From Streptomyces sp. V3I8 (GTDB lineage: Bacteria; Actinomycetota; Actinomycetes; Streptomycetales; Streptomycetaceae), in the NCBI RefSeq assembly GCF_030817535.1, contig NZ_JAUSZL010000002.1:4960001-5024000 (forward strand): 64,000 nt of DNA, given 5' to 3'. The notes below the pieces were generated by a model that was not told the origin of the DNA, ran no database searches, and saw only the letters and a program-made list of their open reading frames with translations. Below, in pieces: positions 41,695 to 50,137 of this stretch; the stretch's first letter is position 1; every line of letters begins with the position of its first letter. Made by a program: the position numbers and the translations under genes.

Positions 41695-42783
41695 TCAGCG
41701 GTTGACCGACTGGATCTCCTCGACCGTGATGTTCTGGACGGCCTCGATCGTGCCGTCGGGCAGACCGACCGCTCCGGCCTGGCCCGTGCCCGTCCAGCTG
41801 ATCTCCCAGGTGAGGGCCGCCTTGAGAGGGAAGGTCTCGCCGCCGGACGAGCGGCGGTAGACGATGCCGCAGGGCGGGGTCTGCTTTGCCTTGCCCTTGG
41901 CGTACGGTTCGCCGATCTTGCCGTTCACGATGGGGCAGCCGCCGTCAGCGGGGATCGTTGTGGCGTCCGCCGTACCTGGACTGAGTGTCAGGGACTTGGG
42001 CTTCGCGGTGGTGGTGGCTGTGATGTTGAATCCGGGTGCGTTGATCGCCGCCGTCGCCTGGACCTCGTCGAACACGGCCTTGTCCAGCCACGCCCACGTC
42101 GGCAGGTTCACCTTGGTGATGGCCTGGGGCGCGAGTGTCACCTTCGTGCCCGGCAACTCCATGTGCTGGTAGGCCAAGGCCGCGAGCATCTCCGGTGTGA
42201 TGGCTTCCTCGTACTGCGGCGGTGGGGTCTCGCCGTTTTCGACCCAGAAGGGGAGGTCGGAGCATGAGGTCCGCGCGGCGTAATTAGGTTCATTGGGGTT
42301 TTCGACACCGGCCCAGAACATTCCCTCGCCGTCCTTGTCGACGTTGTAGTCCTTGTAACCCGGAGTATCCGCCCAGCCGTAGTCGTCCTTGTAGTGGCGC
42401 TGTACCTCGCCGATCGCCGAGTCCGCGGTTCCTGTGATGGCAGGGTCGTTCTGCCACTTCTCGATGTCGCTCGACATCTTCTTCTTGAAGTCCTTGGCAC
42501 CCAGGTAGGGGGCGTACCAACAAGCGGGTGGTGTCCAATTGACGTCGGCGGACGAGACGTTGCCGATACCGCCATTCTTGGCGACCGCACCGGAGTATTG
42601 AACCTGAGCAGCTGCGTAGATGCCGGTGTCGTCGCTACCACCACCTTGCTGATTGCTGCCGGCGCCGTTGTCGCTAGGTTTCGGCTCTGCCGTGTGGGCC
42701 GGTGTCGTCAGCAGGAGGGCGCTGAGGCTCAGTGTCAGGGCAGCCGCGCTGATGTTGAGAGGCGTGTGCCGTGCTCCCTTCAC
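41695..42783 (-). CDS. Secreted protein of unknown function (T7SS island)
   Basis: 362 residues from GTG 42783, overlapping the lipoprotein stop (GTGA). A Sec signal peptide is clear (NISAAALTLSLSALLLTTPAHTAEP). The mature part contains WTPPACWYAPYLGAKDFKKKM, YEEAITPEMLAALAYQHMELPGTKVTLAP, and a C-terminal strand-rich region with paired Cys (GGCPIV ... PPCGIVYRR). The gene is operon-linked to the lipoprotein and lies just upstream of module 3. Probably acts on the outer face of the membrane. Parts of the gene have reduced G+C. Confidence 0.72.
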   Translation of the reverse strand: MKGARHTPLNISAAALTLSLSALLLTTPAHTAEPKPSDNGAGSNQQGGGSDDTGIYAAAQVQYSGAVAKNGGIGNVSSADVNWTPPACWYAPYLGAKDFKKKMSSDIEKWQNDPAITGTADSAIGEVQRHYKDDYGWADTPGYKDYNVDKDGEGMFWAGVENPNEPNYAARTSCSDLPFWVENGETPPPQYEEAITPEMLAALAYQHMELPGTKVTLAPQAITKVNLPTWAWLDKAVFDEVQATAAINAPGFNITATTTAKPKSLTLSPGTADATTIPADGGCPIVNGKIGEPYAKGKAKQTPPCGIVYRRSSGGETFPLKAALTWEISWTGTGQAGAVGLPDGTIEAVQNITVEEIQSVNR

Positions 42784-43448
42784 TGGCACTTCGCCGCCTT
42801 CACCTCGACGAACACCTTGGAGGCCTGCCACAACTTGTCGCTTGTGGGGAACTTGACCATAATGATCTTGAAGTAGTCGAAGTCCTCGATACTGGGCTTG
42901 GTTTTGCGCACCTTCCCGGTCTTGACCTCTTTGCCGTAGAACTTGCTGGAGTCCACGCAGAACGCAATCTCCACCGACTTGCCATTCGGGGCGGAATGGG
43001 TCGTGGCCCGGTAATGACGCCGAGTGCCAGTTGCCGTCCAGCCGTCGTCGACCCTGTCGCTGATCTGTGTCTCCGCGTAGTGGAGGCCATCGCCCGTGGC
43101 GTACGCGGTCACGGCAGCGTCCTTGGTCGTACCCTTATCGACGCCGTGGTAGATCGCACGGACGTAGTTGGCGGCGTCGTCCATGGCCGCTGCCTCGTTC
43201 TTCGCTTTCGGCTTGTCCCAGTCGAAGACCAGGTTCATGTCCTTGGGCAGGGACACGTCCACGCCGTCCGGCTTGTCTTTCGCCGCCCCTGCCGGTTCCG
43301 CCGACTTCGACGGCTTCTGCGAGGTCTGGTCGGCGCCTGCGATCTTGTCGTTGTCGCTGGACTTGTCGTCCCCGCCGCCACATGCCGTCAGCAGCAGGGC
43401 TGCGGTGGCGGCGAGCGCGGTAGCAACGGGCAAAGTGCGGCGCTTCAC
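42780..43448 (-). CDS. Lipoprotein of unknown function
   Basis: 222 residues. Signal peptide MKRRTLPVATALAATAALLLTAC with lipobox LTAC (Cys23), then a Ser/Asp/Lys linker and a globular domain (AMDDAANYVRAIYHGVDKGTTKDAAVTAYATGDGLHYAETQI ... FCVDSSKFYGKEV ... CQ). The helix-plus-curved-sheet feel suggests an NTF2-like fold, as in many Streptomyces lipoproteins, though this is not certain. First gene of the unit leading into the secreted protein. Confidence 0.8.
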   Translation of the reverse strand: MKRRTLPVATALAATAALLLTACGGGDDKSSDNDKIAGADQTSQKPSKSAEPAGAAKDKPDGVDVSLPKDMNLVFDWDKPKAKNEAAAMDDAANYVRAIYHGVDKGTTKDAAVTAYATGDGLHYAETQISDRVDDGWTATGTRRHYRATTHSAPNGKSVEIAFCVDSSKFYGKEVKTGKVRKTKPSIEDFDYFKIIMVKFPTSDKLWQASKVFVEVKAAKCQ

Positions 43449-43645
43449 AGTGAACCCCCGTGAGACTCAGATGCATTCAAGAGCCACGACGGTATCCGTG
43501 GGGCGGACGGTTTCGCTACCGCGAACTTCCCTCAACGGCCGGTCGGACAGGGAGGAACCGGGGCAAGTCCACGGGGCAAGTGACCCGATCGTGTCAGAGT
43601 GCACAGCGGTTCAGGACGGGCCTCGGGCGGGTTCCGGACAGCCCC

Positions 43646-43680
43646 GGGCTCCGGACGGCGCGGGTGCGCGTCCGGAGCCC
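43646..43680. terminator. Perfect 12-bp stem-loop
   Basis: GGGCTCCGGACG (43646-43657) pairs with CGTCCGGAGCCC (43669-43680), loop 11 nt. It follows the stop of the leftward zinc-ribbon-like gene by 13 bp. Confidence 0.75.
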
Positions 43681-43692
43681 AGGGTTTCGCTT

Positions 43693-44049
43693 CTACCGGA
43701 CCGTGCCGTGTTCCGGCTCCCGGCAGCGCGGGCAGCCGCACGGTGGATACGCCGACGTCTGCGGCAACGGATCGACTCCCTGGCCGGCCCGGACTTCGAC
43801 CCTGCTCCGCTCCTTCGTCACGGCGCCCCGTGCGTCGACCGTGTAGACCCGCAAGGTGAGGCGCGAGCTACGGCCGGAGGGTTCCGTGAGGTGCAGTACG
43901 TCCGTCATCGGCGGGTACTGATCGGCGCACTCCGGGCACGCGTACACGTTGAAGCCGGGGCCCGTCGCCGCGTGCACCTCGTGGACCAGGATCGGTCGAT
44001 TCGTCACGCGGTGGCAGCGGGCGCACATCCGTACGGGCGGGCGCGTCAT
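43693..44049 (-). CDS. Small Cys-rich (zinc-ribbon-like) protein
   Basis: 118 residues from ATG 44049, overlapping the stop of the upstream gene (ATGA). CARCHRVTNRP and YACPECADQYP form a CxxC-CxxC set near the N-terminus; a third cluster CGCPRCRE is at the end. Likely binds one or two zinc ions. No enzymatic motif. Second gene of an operon divergent from a GntR regulator. Confidence 0.72.
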   Translation of the reverse strand: MTRPPVRMCARCHRVTNRPILVHEVHAATGPGFNVYACPECADQYPPMTDVLHLTEPSGRSSRLTLRVYTVDARGAVTKERSRVEVRAGQGVDPLPQTSAYPPCGCPRCREPEHGTVR

Positions 44050-44303
44050 CGGGCGGCCATCGGGACGCCGTGGATGCAGTCCGGGCCGATGTCGATACCC
44101 ACCGTCGCCAGATAGAGGGCTCGGCGGCGTTCGCGTTGGCGGCGGAATTCCGCCGCGCCGGTGCTGCGGATGGCGCTGAAGCGGGGCGGGGGAACCGGGA
44201 TGAAGCGGAGTGGCGGGAGTGCGCCTTGGCGGTGGCGACCGCGTGGGCGCGGGGTGCACGCGTCCAGCACCTTGGCGAGAAGGCGGAGGGTAAGGTCCAG
44301 CAC
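44046..44303 (-). CDS. Small hypothetical protein (85 aa)
   Basis: GTG 44303 start. LDLTLRLLAKVLDACTPRPRGRHRQGALP, a basic centre, and an ordinary C-terminal segment LYLATVGIDIGPDCIHGVPMAAR. No family recognised. Coupled to the Cys-rich gene by an ATGA overlap and divergent from the GntR gene across about 160 bp; the arrangement mirrors the GntR/small-gene unit at 7.8-8.7 kb. Confidence 0.6.
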   Translation of the reverse strand: MLDLTLRLLAKVLDACTPRPRGRHRQGALPPLRFIPVPPPRFSAIRSTGAAEFRRQRERRRALYLATVGIDIGPDCIHGVPMAAR

Positions 44304-44465
44304 GTTGACGCTCCTTCGAAGCGTTGGCCATGCCCCGGGACGGTTGCCTCCGTCGCCGGGGTCTCTGCAATTTTTAACACGCTGTAACTCGCATACGTGT
44401 GGTGTATAGCAGTATCGCGTTATCGAACGAGTGATGCCGTGGGTACTAGTCGTACGCTGTTCGAT

Positions 44466-44762
44466 ATGACAGCGGACTCAGGTCAGTCGGCCATCGATCC
44501 GAACAAGATCGCTTACGTGTACATGCAGGTGGCGGACCACATCGCCGACCGCATCGCCAAGGGTGACCTGCGGCCCGGTGCTCGACTGCTCGGCGAGCGA
44601 GCTCTTGCTGAGGACTACGGGGTGGCCAACCTGACGGCCCGCCGCGCCGTCCGCGAGCTCCGTGAGCGCGGGCTCGTCGTTACCCTCCCCGCCAAGGGCA
44701 CCTTCGTCGCGTACCCCGAGACGGCAGAGGACGGCCAGGAGCAGGAGCAGGAGCAGGAGTAG
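44466..44762 (+). CDS. GntR-family winged-helix regulator (98 aa)
   Basis: DNA-binding domain only: AYVYMQVADHIADRIAKGDLRPGARLLGERALAEDYGVANLTARRAVRELRERGLVVTLPAKGTFV, followed by a short acidic tail ending in Glu-Gln repeats from CAGGAG slippage. Similar in form to the regulator at 7826-8101. ATG 44466. The divergent gap is relatively A+T-rich and likely holds its operator (GTACTAGTCGTAC near 44443-44455). Confidence 0.85.
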   Translation: MTADSGQSAIDPNKIAYVYMQVADHIADRIAKGDLRPGARLLGERALAEDYGVANLTARRAVRELRERGLVVTLPAKGTFVAYPETAEDGQEQEQEQE

Positions 44763-44811
44763 TAGAGGTTCGTGGGCGTTCGCGTTCACCGCGCGCGGGC
44801 ACAAAACAGGC

Positions 44812-46335
44812 ATGCCATGCTGCCTCTCCGCCCCGCACGACGTCCTGCGATCCGCCGCCACCTTCGCCCCCACCCTGCTCCGAGCCCTCCACCACGCAGC
44901 CCGTCGCGGAACGGCGCAGGCGCGCCACCCCCAGCGCCGCCCCCATGACCCCGACGCCATATCCGCCGTCAACCTGGAACTGGTCACCCTCACCGAGGAC
45001 CGGGCCGTCATGACCTGGCACACCGGTGTGGCGGGCAGCGACGACGGGTTCGGGCGCATGGTCCCCGCGGTGACCGAGGGCGAGGTCGTCTACGGCACCC
45101 ACCCCGCCCGGCTGAACCGGACCGCGTCCGAGGGGCGGAACACCGCGCACCACTACGTCGAGCTGACCGACCTGGAGCCGGGGCAGACGTACTACTACCA
45201 GGCCCGTTCCCGTGGTTCGGCGGCCATGCCCACGCCGTTGCACCTGGTGAAGGGCAACGCTGTGGGGACCTCCCTGTACGGGTTCGGCACCCACGGCGGC
45301 CCGTACTCCTTCACCACGCCCCAGCCGCCTCCCGGCCGCCACCTGCTCTCGGTCGCGCTCTGCAACGACCTGCATCTCGGCGAGACCACCGCCGGGCTGG
45401 TGACGGGCGTGCCGTTGATGCGGGGCATTTCGCAACGGCTCGGGCTCGCCCCGTACCCGGAGGTCATGGGCGAGGCGCTGGTGCAGGAGGCGCACCGGCG
45501 CGGGGCCCGGCACCTGCTGGCGGCCGGGGACATATCGGCGGGCGGGGCACCGGGTGACCTGGCCCGGGCCAGACGGCTGCTGGACGGGTTCGGCACGCAC
45601 GGGCGGGACTATTTCGTGGTCCGGGGAAACCACGACCGGCGGGCGCAAGCCGTCGCCGGGGCAGGCGGGGACAGCTTTCTGGACGCCTTCCCCAGCGACG
45701 GCGGCGGCGGATCGGGAGACGGGGCGGCGTACTTCGCGCGGGACCTCGGCGGCCTCCGCGTCCTCGGCCTGGACACGTACGAGAAGAGGGGGAGCGGCGC
45801 CGGCGCGGGCGGCCTGTCCGACGAGCAGATTGCCTGGTTCCGGGCTCAGTTGCGGGACCACGCGGACCAGCCCACGCTGGTCTTCGGGCACCACCCGCTG
45901 ACCGTACGCAACTCGCCGTTCCCCGTGACGGGCGGACAGTGCCTGAACCGTCGCCAGGCCCGCGCGATCCTCGCCGCGTACGCCGCCGCACCCGGCGTCT
46001 TCCTCCACCACGCGGGCCACACCCACCGCAACAAGCGCACGGTCCTGCCGCAGGCGCGGCACGTCACGTTGCAGGAGGTGGGCGCCGTGAAGGAGTACCC
46101 GGGCGGCTTCTGTCTGCTGCGCATCCACACCGGCGGTTACGCACTGAACTACTACAAGACCAGCAGCGGACCGGCGCGGGAGTGGAGCGAGCGCAGCCGG
46201 CGCGTGGCGGCGGGCCTGTGGCCGCAGTACGCGCTCGGCCGCTCGGTCGCGGATCGCAACAGCGTCACGGTCCGCGACCTGTCGGGCATCACGCCGGCCG
46301 CGGCACGGCACTCTCCCGCGCACGCGCGCGGCTGA
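44812..46335 (+). CDS. Metallophosphoesterase with a purple-acid-phosphatase-like N-terminal domain
   Basis: 507 residues from ATG 44812. Residues 50-165 look like the fibronectin-type domain of purple acid phosphatases (TWHTGVAG ... YVELTDLEPGQTYYYQARS). The catalytic domain shows the five metal motifs in order: NDLHLG, AAGDIS, RGNHDR, FGHHPL and AGHTHRN. It binds two metal ions and hydrolyses a phosphate ester; the substrate is unknown. No classical signal peptide, though the N-terminus is basic and ambiguous. Not evidently linked to its neighbours. Confidence 0.88.
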   Translation: MPCCLSAPHDVLRSAATFAPTLLRALHHAARRGTAQARHPQRRPHDPDAISAVNLELVTLTEDRAVMTWHTGVAGSDDGFGRMVPAVTEGEVVYGTHPARLNRTASEGRNTAHHYVELTDLEPGQTYYYQARSRGSAAMPTPLHLVKGNAVGTSLYGFGTHGGPYSFTTPQPPPGRHLLSVALCNDLHLGETTAGLVTGVPLMRGISQRLGLAPYPEVMGEALVQEAHRRGARHLLAAGDISAGGAPGDLARARRLLDGFGTHGRDYFVVRGNHDRRAQAVAGAGGDSFLDAFPSDGGGGSGDGAAYFARDLGGLRVLGLDTYEKRGSGAGAGGLSDEQIAWFRAQLRDHADQPTLVFGHHPLTVRNSPFPVTGGQCLNRRQARAILAAYAAAPGVFLHHAGHTHRNKRTVLPQARHVTLQEVGAVKEYPGGFCLLRIHTGGYALNYYKTSSGPAREWSERSRRVAAGLWPQYALGRSVADRNSVTVRDLSGITPAAARHSPAHARG

Positions 46336-46432
46336 TCACCGCCCGGACCGAGTGCGTAGGCTCTCCTGGGTTCGCGCACGCCAGCTCGCGACGTACCCTT
46401 CGTCACCGCCGGAACCGGGGAGAACAGCCGAC

Positions 46433-47080
46433 ATGGCCCGCTACATGGAAACGCTCACCATCGAGCGTGGTGGTTTTCGGATCAAGGTGCCGGAGTCGTG
46501 GTGGGAGTTCGACGTGCGGCCCGAGTCGCGGGAGGACTCGATCCGGCGCATGGTCGACGAGCGGATGCGGCAGCAGCCCGAGCTGGCCAAGTACAGGGAC
46601 ACGTACGCCGCCTTCCTGCAGAAGGCCGCGGCCGACGCCTGGAAGTCGGGCGCCCTGTACTGCGGCTGCATGGCCGAGAGCTTCGGCGGCGACATCCCGA
46701 TCACCGGGTCGATCACCGTCTCCCTCGTCGGCGGGCGTACGAAGGAGGGTGAGCCCCTCTCCACCGATCCGCAGGTCATGGCGTCCCAGCTCGCCGTGCG
46801 CGAGGCCAAGAAGGAGGGCGACGCGTGGCGCAAGGTGACCACGGTCGACATCCCGGACGTCGGGCCGGCCGCGCGGACGTACGGCATCGAGGACATCCCC
46901 GTACCCGGTGACGCGCTCAATCGCACCATCCGTGCCGTGCTCATGCAAACGTTCATCCCCGTCCCGGGCCAGGAGGGCAAGGTCGCCCTCGTCGCCGGGA
47001 GCAGCCAGGTGCTGGACCTCGCGGAGTCGTTCTTCGACATCTTCGACGCGATCACGTCGACGTTCCGTTTCGCGGAGTAG
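46433..47080 (+). CDS. P-x-x-W family protein, copy 6
   Basis: 215 residues from ATG 46433. FRIKVPESWWEFDV carries the shared motif; the last helix FDAITSTFRFAE matches the ends of copies 2-4. The helical part is EDSIRRMVDERMRQQPELAKYRDTYAAFLQKAAADAW. Lies alone, 3 kb from the three modules but 160 bp before the orphan nuclease, so perhaps a remnant or outlier of the same island. Confidence 0.7.
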   Translation: MARYMETLTIERGGFRIKVPESWWEFDVRPESREDSIRRMVDERMRQQPELAKYRDTYAAFLQKAAADAWKSGALYCGCMAESFGGDIPITGSITVSLVGGRTKEGEPLSTDPQVMASQLAVREAKKEGDAWRKVTTVDIPDVGPAARTYGIEDIPVPGDALNRTIRAVLMQTFIPVPGQEGKVALVAGSSQVLDLAESFFDIFDAITSTFRFAE

Positions 47081-47238
47081 GGCCATGGGTGAACGGCGGC
47101 GTCCGGCGTAGCCAAACGGCGCCCCCGCAGCTTCCCCTCGGTCTCCTCCGGCTTCCCTCGTGACCTTTTCATCGAACGCCCGTACCCGATAACTTCACTT
47201 GTGCGTACGAGTGCTTGATGAGGTTGGCGTGACGGGGG

Positions 47239-47706
47239 TTGCGTGGTGGTGGGGTATCGGCCGACGGACTGGTATGTGCTATATGCCATGCCGCAGTCCT
47301 TCGCCGGAACCTGCTGGCGGACGGCCGTCCGGTAGGAGCAGGCCAGGCGGCGGCCCACATCGTCCCCTCCACGTTGAACCGGGCGATCGGACGCACGGCC
47401 GACAGCCGCGCCATTCTGAGTCGCTATGGAGTCGACATCGACGAGGCGGCGAACGGAATACCCTTGAATCACTCACGACCCCACAACTTCACCCACCGCA
47501 ACCCGTTCCTGCTGCGGCTCAATCAGCACCTCGCCGCGACAGAGCGAGCCGGTCTGGCCCGAGGGCTCACCAACCAGCAGATCGGTGACACCATTCGCCA
47601 GGAACTGCGGGAGATCGGGCGCCAGGTCACGCACGAGTTGTCACCCTCGCAGATGGTGAACAGCATGCCCGCACCGACCGCCCGTTGGACAAGGCTGACA
47701 TTCTGA
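47239..47706 (+). CDS. Orphan AHH-type nuclease toxin domain (possibly truncated)
   Basis: At most 155 residues; the frame opens just after a TGA (47230-47232) and no ATG is available, so TTG 47239 is nominal. AAAHIVPSTLNRA, ILSRYGVDIDEAANGIPL, and HNFTHRNPFLLRLNQHLA match the AHH family of HNH/endonuclease VII-like toxins, which cut nucleic acid. Such domains are normally the C-terminal end of a large secreted protein; here the N-terminal trafficking part is absent. It may be a silent C-terminal cassette or the remnant of a polymorphic toxin. Two immunity-like genes follow. Confidence 0.62.
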   Translation: MRGGGVSADGLVCAICHAAVLRRNLLADGRPVGAGQAAAHIVPSTLNRAIGRTADSRAILSRYGVDIDEAANGIPLNHSRPHNFTHRNPFLLRLNQHLAATERAGLARGLTNQQIGDTIRQELREIGRQVTHELSPSQMVNSMPAPTARWTRLTF

Positions 47707-47717
47707 CAGAAGGCACC

Positions 47718-48317
47718 ATGACGTCTGCAGAGAAACAAGGCCCTCTCTCCGTGTACCGCCTGCTGCCGAGCATGCGGGAGTTCCAACTTCTGCATTTCGA
47801 CCACTCACCCGTGGAACTCATGCGCTGGCAGCTCGGCGGCTCCGTCGGCGAACCCCCCACCGACTTCCACGCCGAATGGGGAGGCGATCCGCGGTGGCCC
47901 AGAAGTGAATTCCCCAACGGGGATCCCAGTTGCCCACTCCTCAGCGGCCGCATCGTCGACGCCCTGGGAGACGAACTCGCAGCGGCGGGGCGACTCGTGC
48001 GGATCGACATCGACGGAGGCGGGATCGTGGGAGGTGACTACTTCCTCCACATCGTGGAGCGAGTCGTCGACTGTTTCGACGAGCAGCGTTCATCGTCACC
48101 GGATCAGCTCGGCAGGATCAAGGAGTCGGTGTTCCGGCCGGACGCGCTGCCCGTCGAACTGGCGGCGTTCCGTTTTCCGCAGTTCCCCACGGCGGTCTGC
48201 TGGAACGGATGGATGGTGGAACGTCTCCGTGGGCTGCTGGGGGAGCAACTCGAGTCCAGGCTGGTGTGGTCGGAGGATTCGGAGCTCTCTCCGCACCCTG
48301 CCCCGTGGGGTTTCTGA
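47718..48317 (+). CDS. Putative immunity protein 1 (tandem pair)
   Basis: 199 residues from ATG 47718, 11 bp after the nuclease stop. Reads LSVYRLLPSMREFQLLHFD at the start, ESVFRPDALPVELAAFRFPQF centrally and ends ELSPHPAPWGF. Cytosolic, no membrane segment. The layout resembles Imm11-type immunity proteins, with low certainty. Position right after an AHH nuclease gene fits toxin-immunity order. About half identical by eye to the next gene. Confidence 0.6.
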   Translation: MTSAEKQGPLSVYRLLPSMREFQLLHFDHSPVELMRWQLGGSVGEPPTDFHAEWGGDPRWPRSEFPNGDPSCPLLSGRIVDALGDELAAAGRLVRIDIDGGGIVGGDYFLHIVERVVDCFDEQRSSSPDQLGRIKESVFRPDALPVELAAFRFPQFPTAVCWNGWMVERLRGLLGEQLESRLVWSEDSELSPHPAPWGF

Positions 48318-48440
48318 GCGTCCGGCTCAGGCACGGCCGCTCGCGGCCCGCCGGTTCGAGGCAGGACTCCGTCGTCGCGCACTGATTGGTAACGGGCATG
48401 TGGCGCATGTGGGGCATGTGGAACGGGTGAGGGGGAGACC

Positions 48441-49046
48441 TTGATCAGCCGGACCTCGCGGCTCTCCGTCCACCGGCTGATGCCGGGCCCCGGAGAGTTC
48501 CGGACGCTGTCTCTCGACGAGTACGCGCACCGGAAGCTGATCCGGTGGCTGCGTACAGGGTCCCCGGCGGACCTTCCGGCGGAACTGCGCGCGGAATGGG
48601 TCGGGAACCCGCGACTGAGGCCGGCGGAGTTCCCCTGCGGTTACCCGGGGGCTCCCGTGTTCGGGCGCCGGATCGCCGATCTGCTGCGCGATGAACTGCA
48701 CGCTGCCGGAAAGTACCTTCCGGTCCTCCTTGCCGAGGAGGACGCGAAGGAGGGCGCCCCGGACTACGTCCTCTACGCTGTGGACAAGGTGGTCGACTGC
48801 GTCGACGTGCGCCGGCCGTCGAAGCCGAAGAAGGGCACGGGCAGGATGAAGGCGACGGTCTTCCGCCCCGATGCCCTGCCGACCGGTCTGCCCGCCTTCC
48901 GGGTGCCCGAACATCCCGGGGCCGTTCACTGGAACGGGTGGATGGTGGAGCGCCTGCGCGGGCTCCTGGGCGACGATCTGGAGGCCCGGCTCGCCTGGTC
49001 CGAGGACCGGTCCCGTATCCCGCATCCCGACCCGTGGGGCTTCTGA
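48441..49046 (+). CDS. Putative immunity protein 2 (paralogue of the preceding gene)
   Basis: 201 residues from TTG 48441, with GGGGGAG just upstream. LSVHRLMPGPGEFRTLSLD, ATVFRPDALPTGLPAFRVPEH, VHWNGWMVERLRGLLGDDLEARLAWSEDRS and the end PDPWGF closely follow the upstream protein. Tandem, diverging immunity genes behind one toxin domain are common where protection against several toxin variants is kept. An alternative is a general DUF family without toxin link. Confidence 0.6.
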   Translation: MISRTSRLSVHRLMPGPGEFRTLSLDEYAHRKLIRWLRTGSPADLPAELRAEWVGNPRLRPAEFPCGYPGAPVFGRRIADLLRDELHAAGKYLPVLLAEEDAKEGAPDYVLYAVDKVVDCVDVRRPSKPKKGTGRMKATVFRPDALPTGLPAFRVPEHPGAVHWNGWMVERLRGLLGDDLEARLAWSEDRSRIPHPDPWGF

Positions 49047-49083
49047 GCCGTGGTTCCCGGGCGACGGCCGGCTGCCGCCCGGC

Positions 49084-49932
49084 TCAGCTGTGCTCGGCTC
49101 CGCCGCCGCTCCCCGCCCGCACCTCCTCCAGCAAACTCCGCAGCGCAGGCGGCAGTTCGGGCACGGTCGAGCCCGCCGACCGGGCCGCGGCCAGGGCCTG
49201 TGCGTACTCCACCGCCGTTTCGCGCAGGCGCTGCTGCTCACGGTGTTTGCGGGCTCCTGCCGGCCAGGTCGTGATCGCGAACAGGACGGCGAAAAGCGCG
49301 GCCATGCTGCCGAGAGGGTTGTCCTCGGAGAACGACCAGGCCACACAGTCGATCGCCACGAACAGCAGCAGGCACCCCGCCTCACCGTGCCAACCGCTCT
49401 CCTCCGCCATGGCCTCGTACGACGCGACCGACGCAGCCGACGCAGCCGACGCGACCGACGCGACCGACGCGACCGAGGCGACCGAGGCGGGCTCGGCGGG
49501 GACGGACACGGGGAGGGCTGCCTTCACCTCCGTCGTCAACAACCCCGCCTCCTCGTACGAAGGAATCGGCACCGTCTCCCGGCCTCCGCTCATCGAACGG
49601 CCCACCAGCCGGTCCGGGACGTACGCCACCGCCACCACGAACAGCGGGCCCGCCGGCCCGAACGCCCGCTCCGGGCGGCCGTCGGGGGCGGGCAGGGCCG
49701 AGCCCACGAACGGCCGAGGGACGACGGGCCCGGCGAAACCAGCGAGCTGCGCAATTCGGAGTTTCCGGTTGTTCGTCGAACATGCGGGGAATTCTCGGGG
49801 CGAAAACACGGTGGCGCAGGACCCTTTGTCGAACAAACCGGTCGAGGTCTTGGGCGAACGGGGCAGATCGGACTGTCGGGAACGTCCCTGCACACGCCGA
49901 CGCAGAAGAGCAAGAAGAGTAAAAGTGCCCAT
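49084..49932 (-). CDS. Hypothetical membrane protein with VAS repeats
   Basis: Up to 282 residues; ATG 49932 lacks a ribosome-binding site and the true start may be downstream. The first third is low complexity. The middle has FVVAVAYVPDRLVGRS ... YEEAGLLTTEVKAALPV, then a Val-Ala-Ser/Ala-Ala-Ser repeat (about residues 148-168) from a GACGCGACC-type 9-bp array. Two adjacent helices (GCLLLFVAIDCVAWSF and SMAALFAVLFAITTWP) and a charged tail (KHREQQRLRETAVEYAQALAAAR) follow. Family unknown. Confidence 0.55.
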   Translation of the reverse strand: MGTFTLLALLRRRVQGRSRQSDLPRSPKTSTGLFDKGSCATVFSPREFPACSTNNRKLRIAQLAGFAGPVVPRPFVGSALPAPDGRPERAFGPAGPLFVVAVAYVPDRLVGRSMSGGRETVPIPSYEEAGLLTTEVKAALPVSVPAEPASVASVASVASVASAASAASVASYEAMAEESGWHGEAGCLLLFVAIDCVAWSFSEDNPLGSMAALFAVLFAITTWPAGARKHREQQRLRETAVEYAQALAAARSAGSTVPELPPALRSLLEEVRAGSGGGAEHS

Positions 49933-50137
49933 ATTCGGGAGGGGGGATTCACTGTCCTATTGCGTCGGTTGACACGGGCGGGTTTTGTCGCTCGAATGTG
50001 ATCAGCGCACCGTTGGATATTCCGGTGTGAGAGGCACGCCCATCCGGTAAATGGCGAGTCGCCATCAGTCCGGACAAAGTCGCCAGGACGTCACATCCGA
50101 GGCGGGGACGTGTCCACGGCTCACAGGAGCTCGCATC

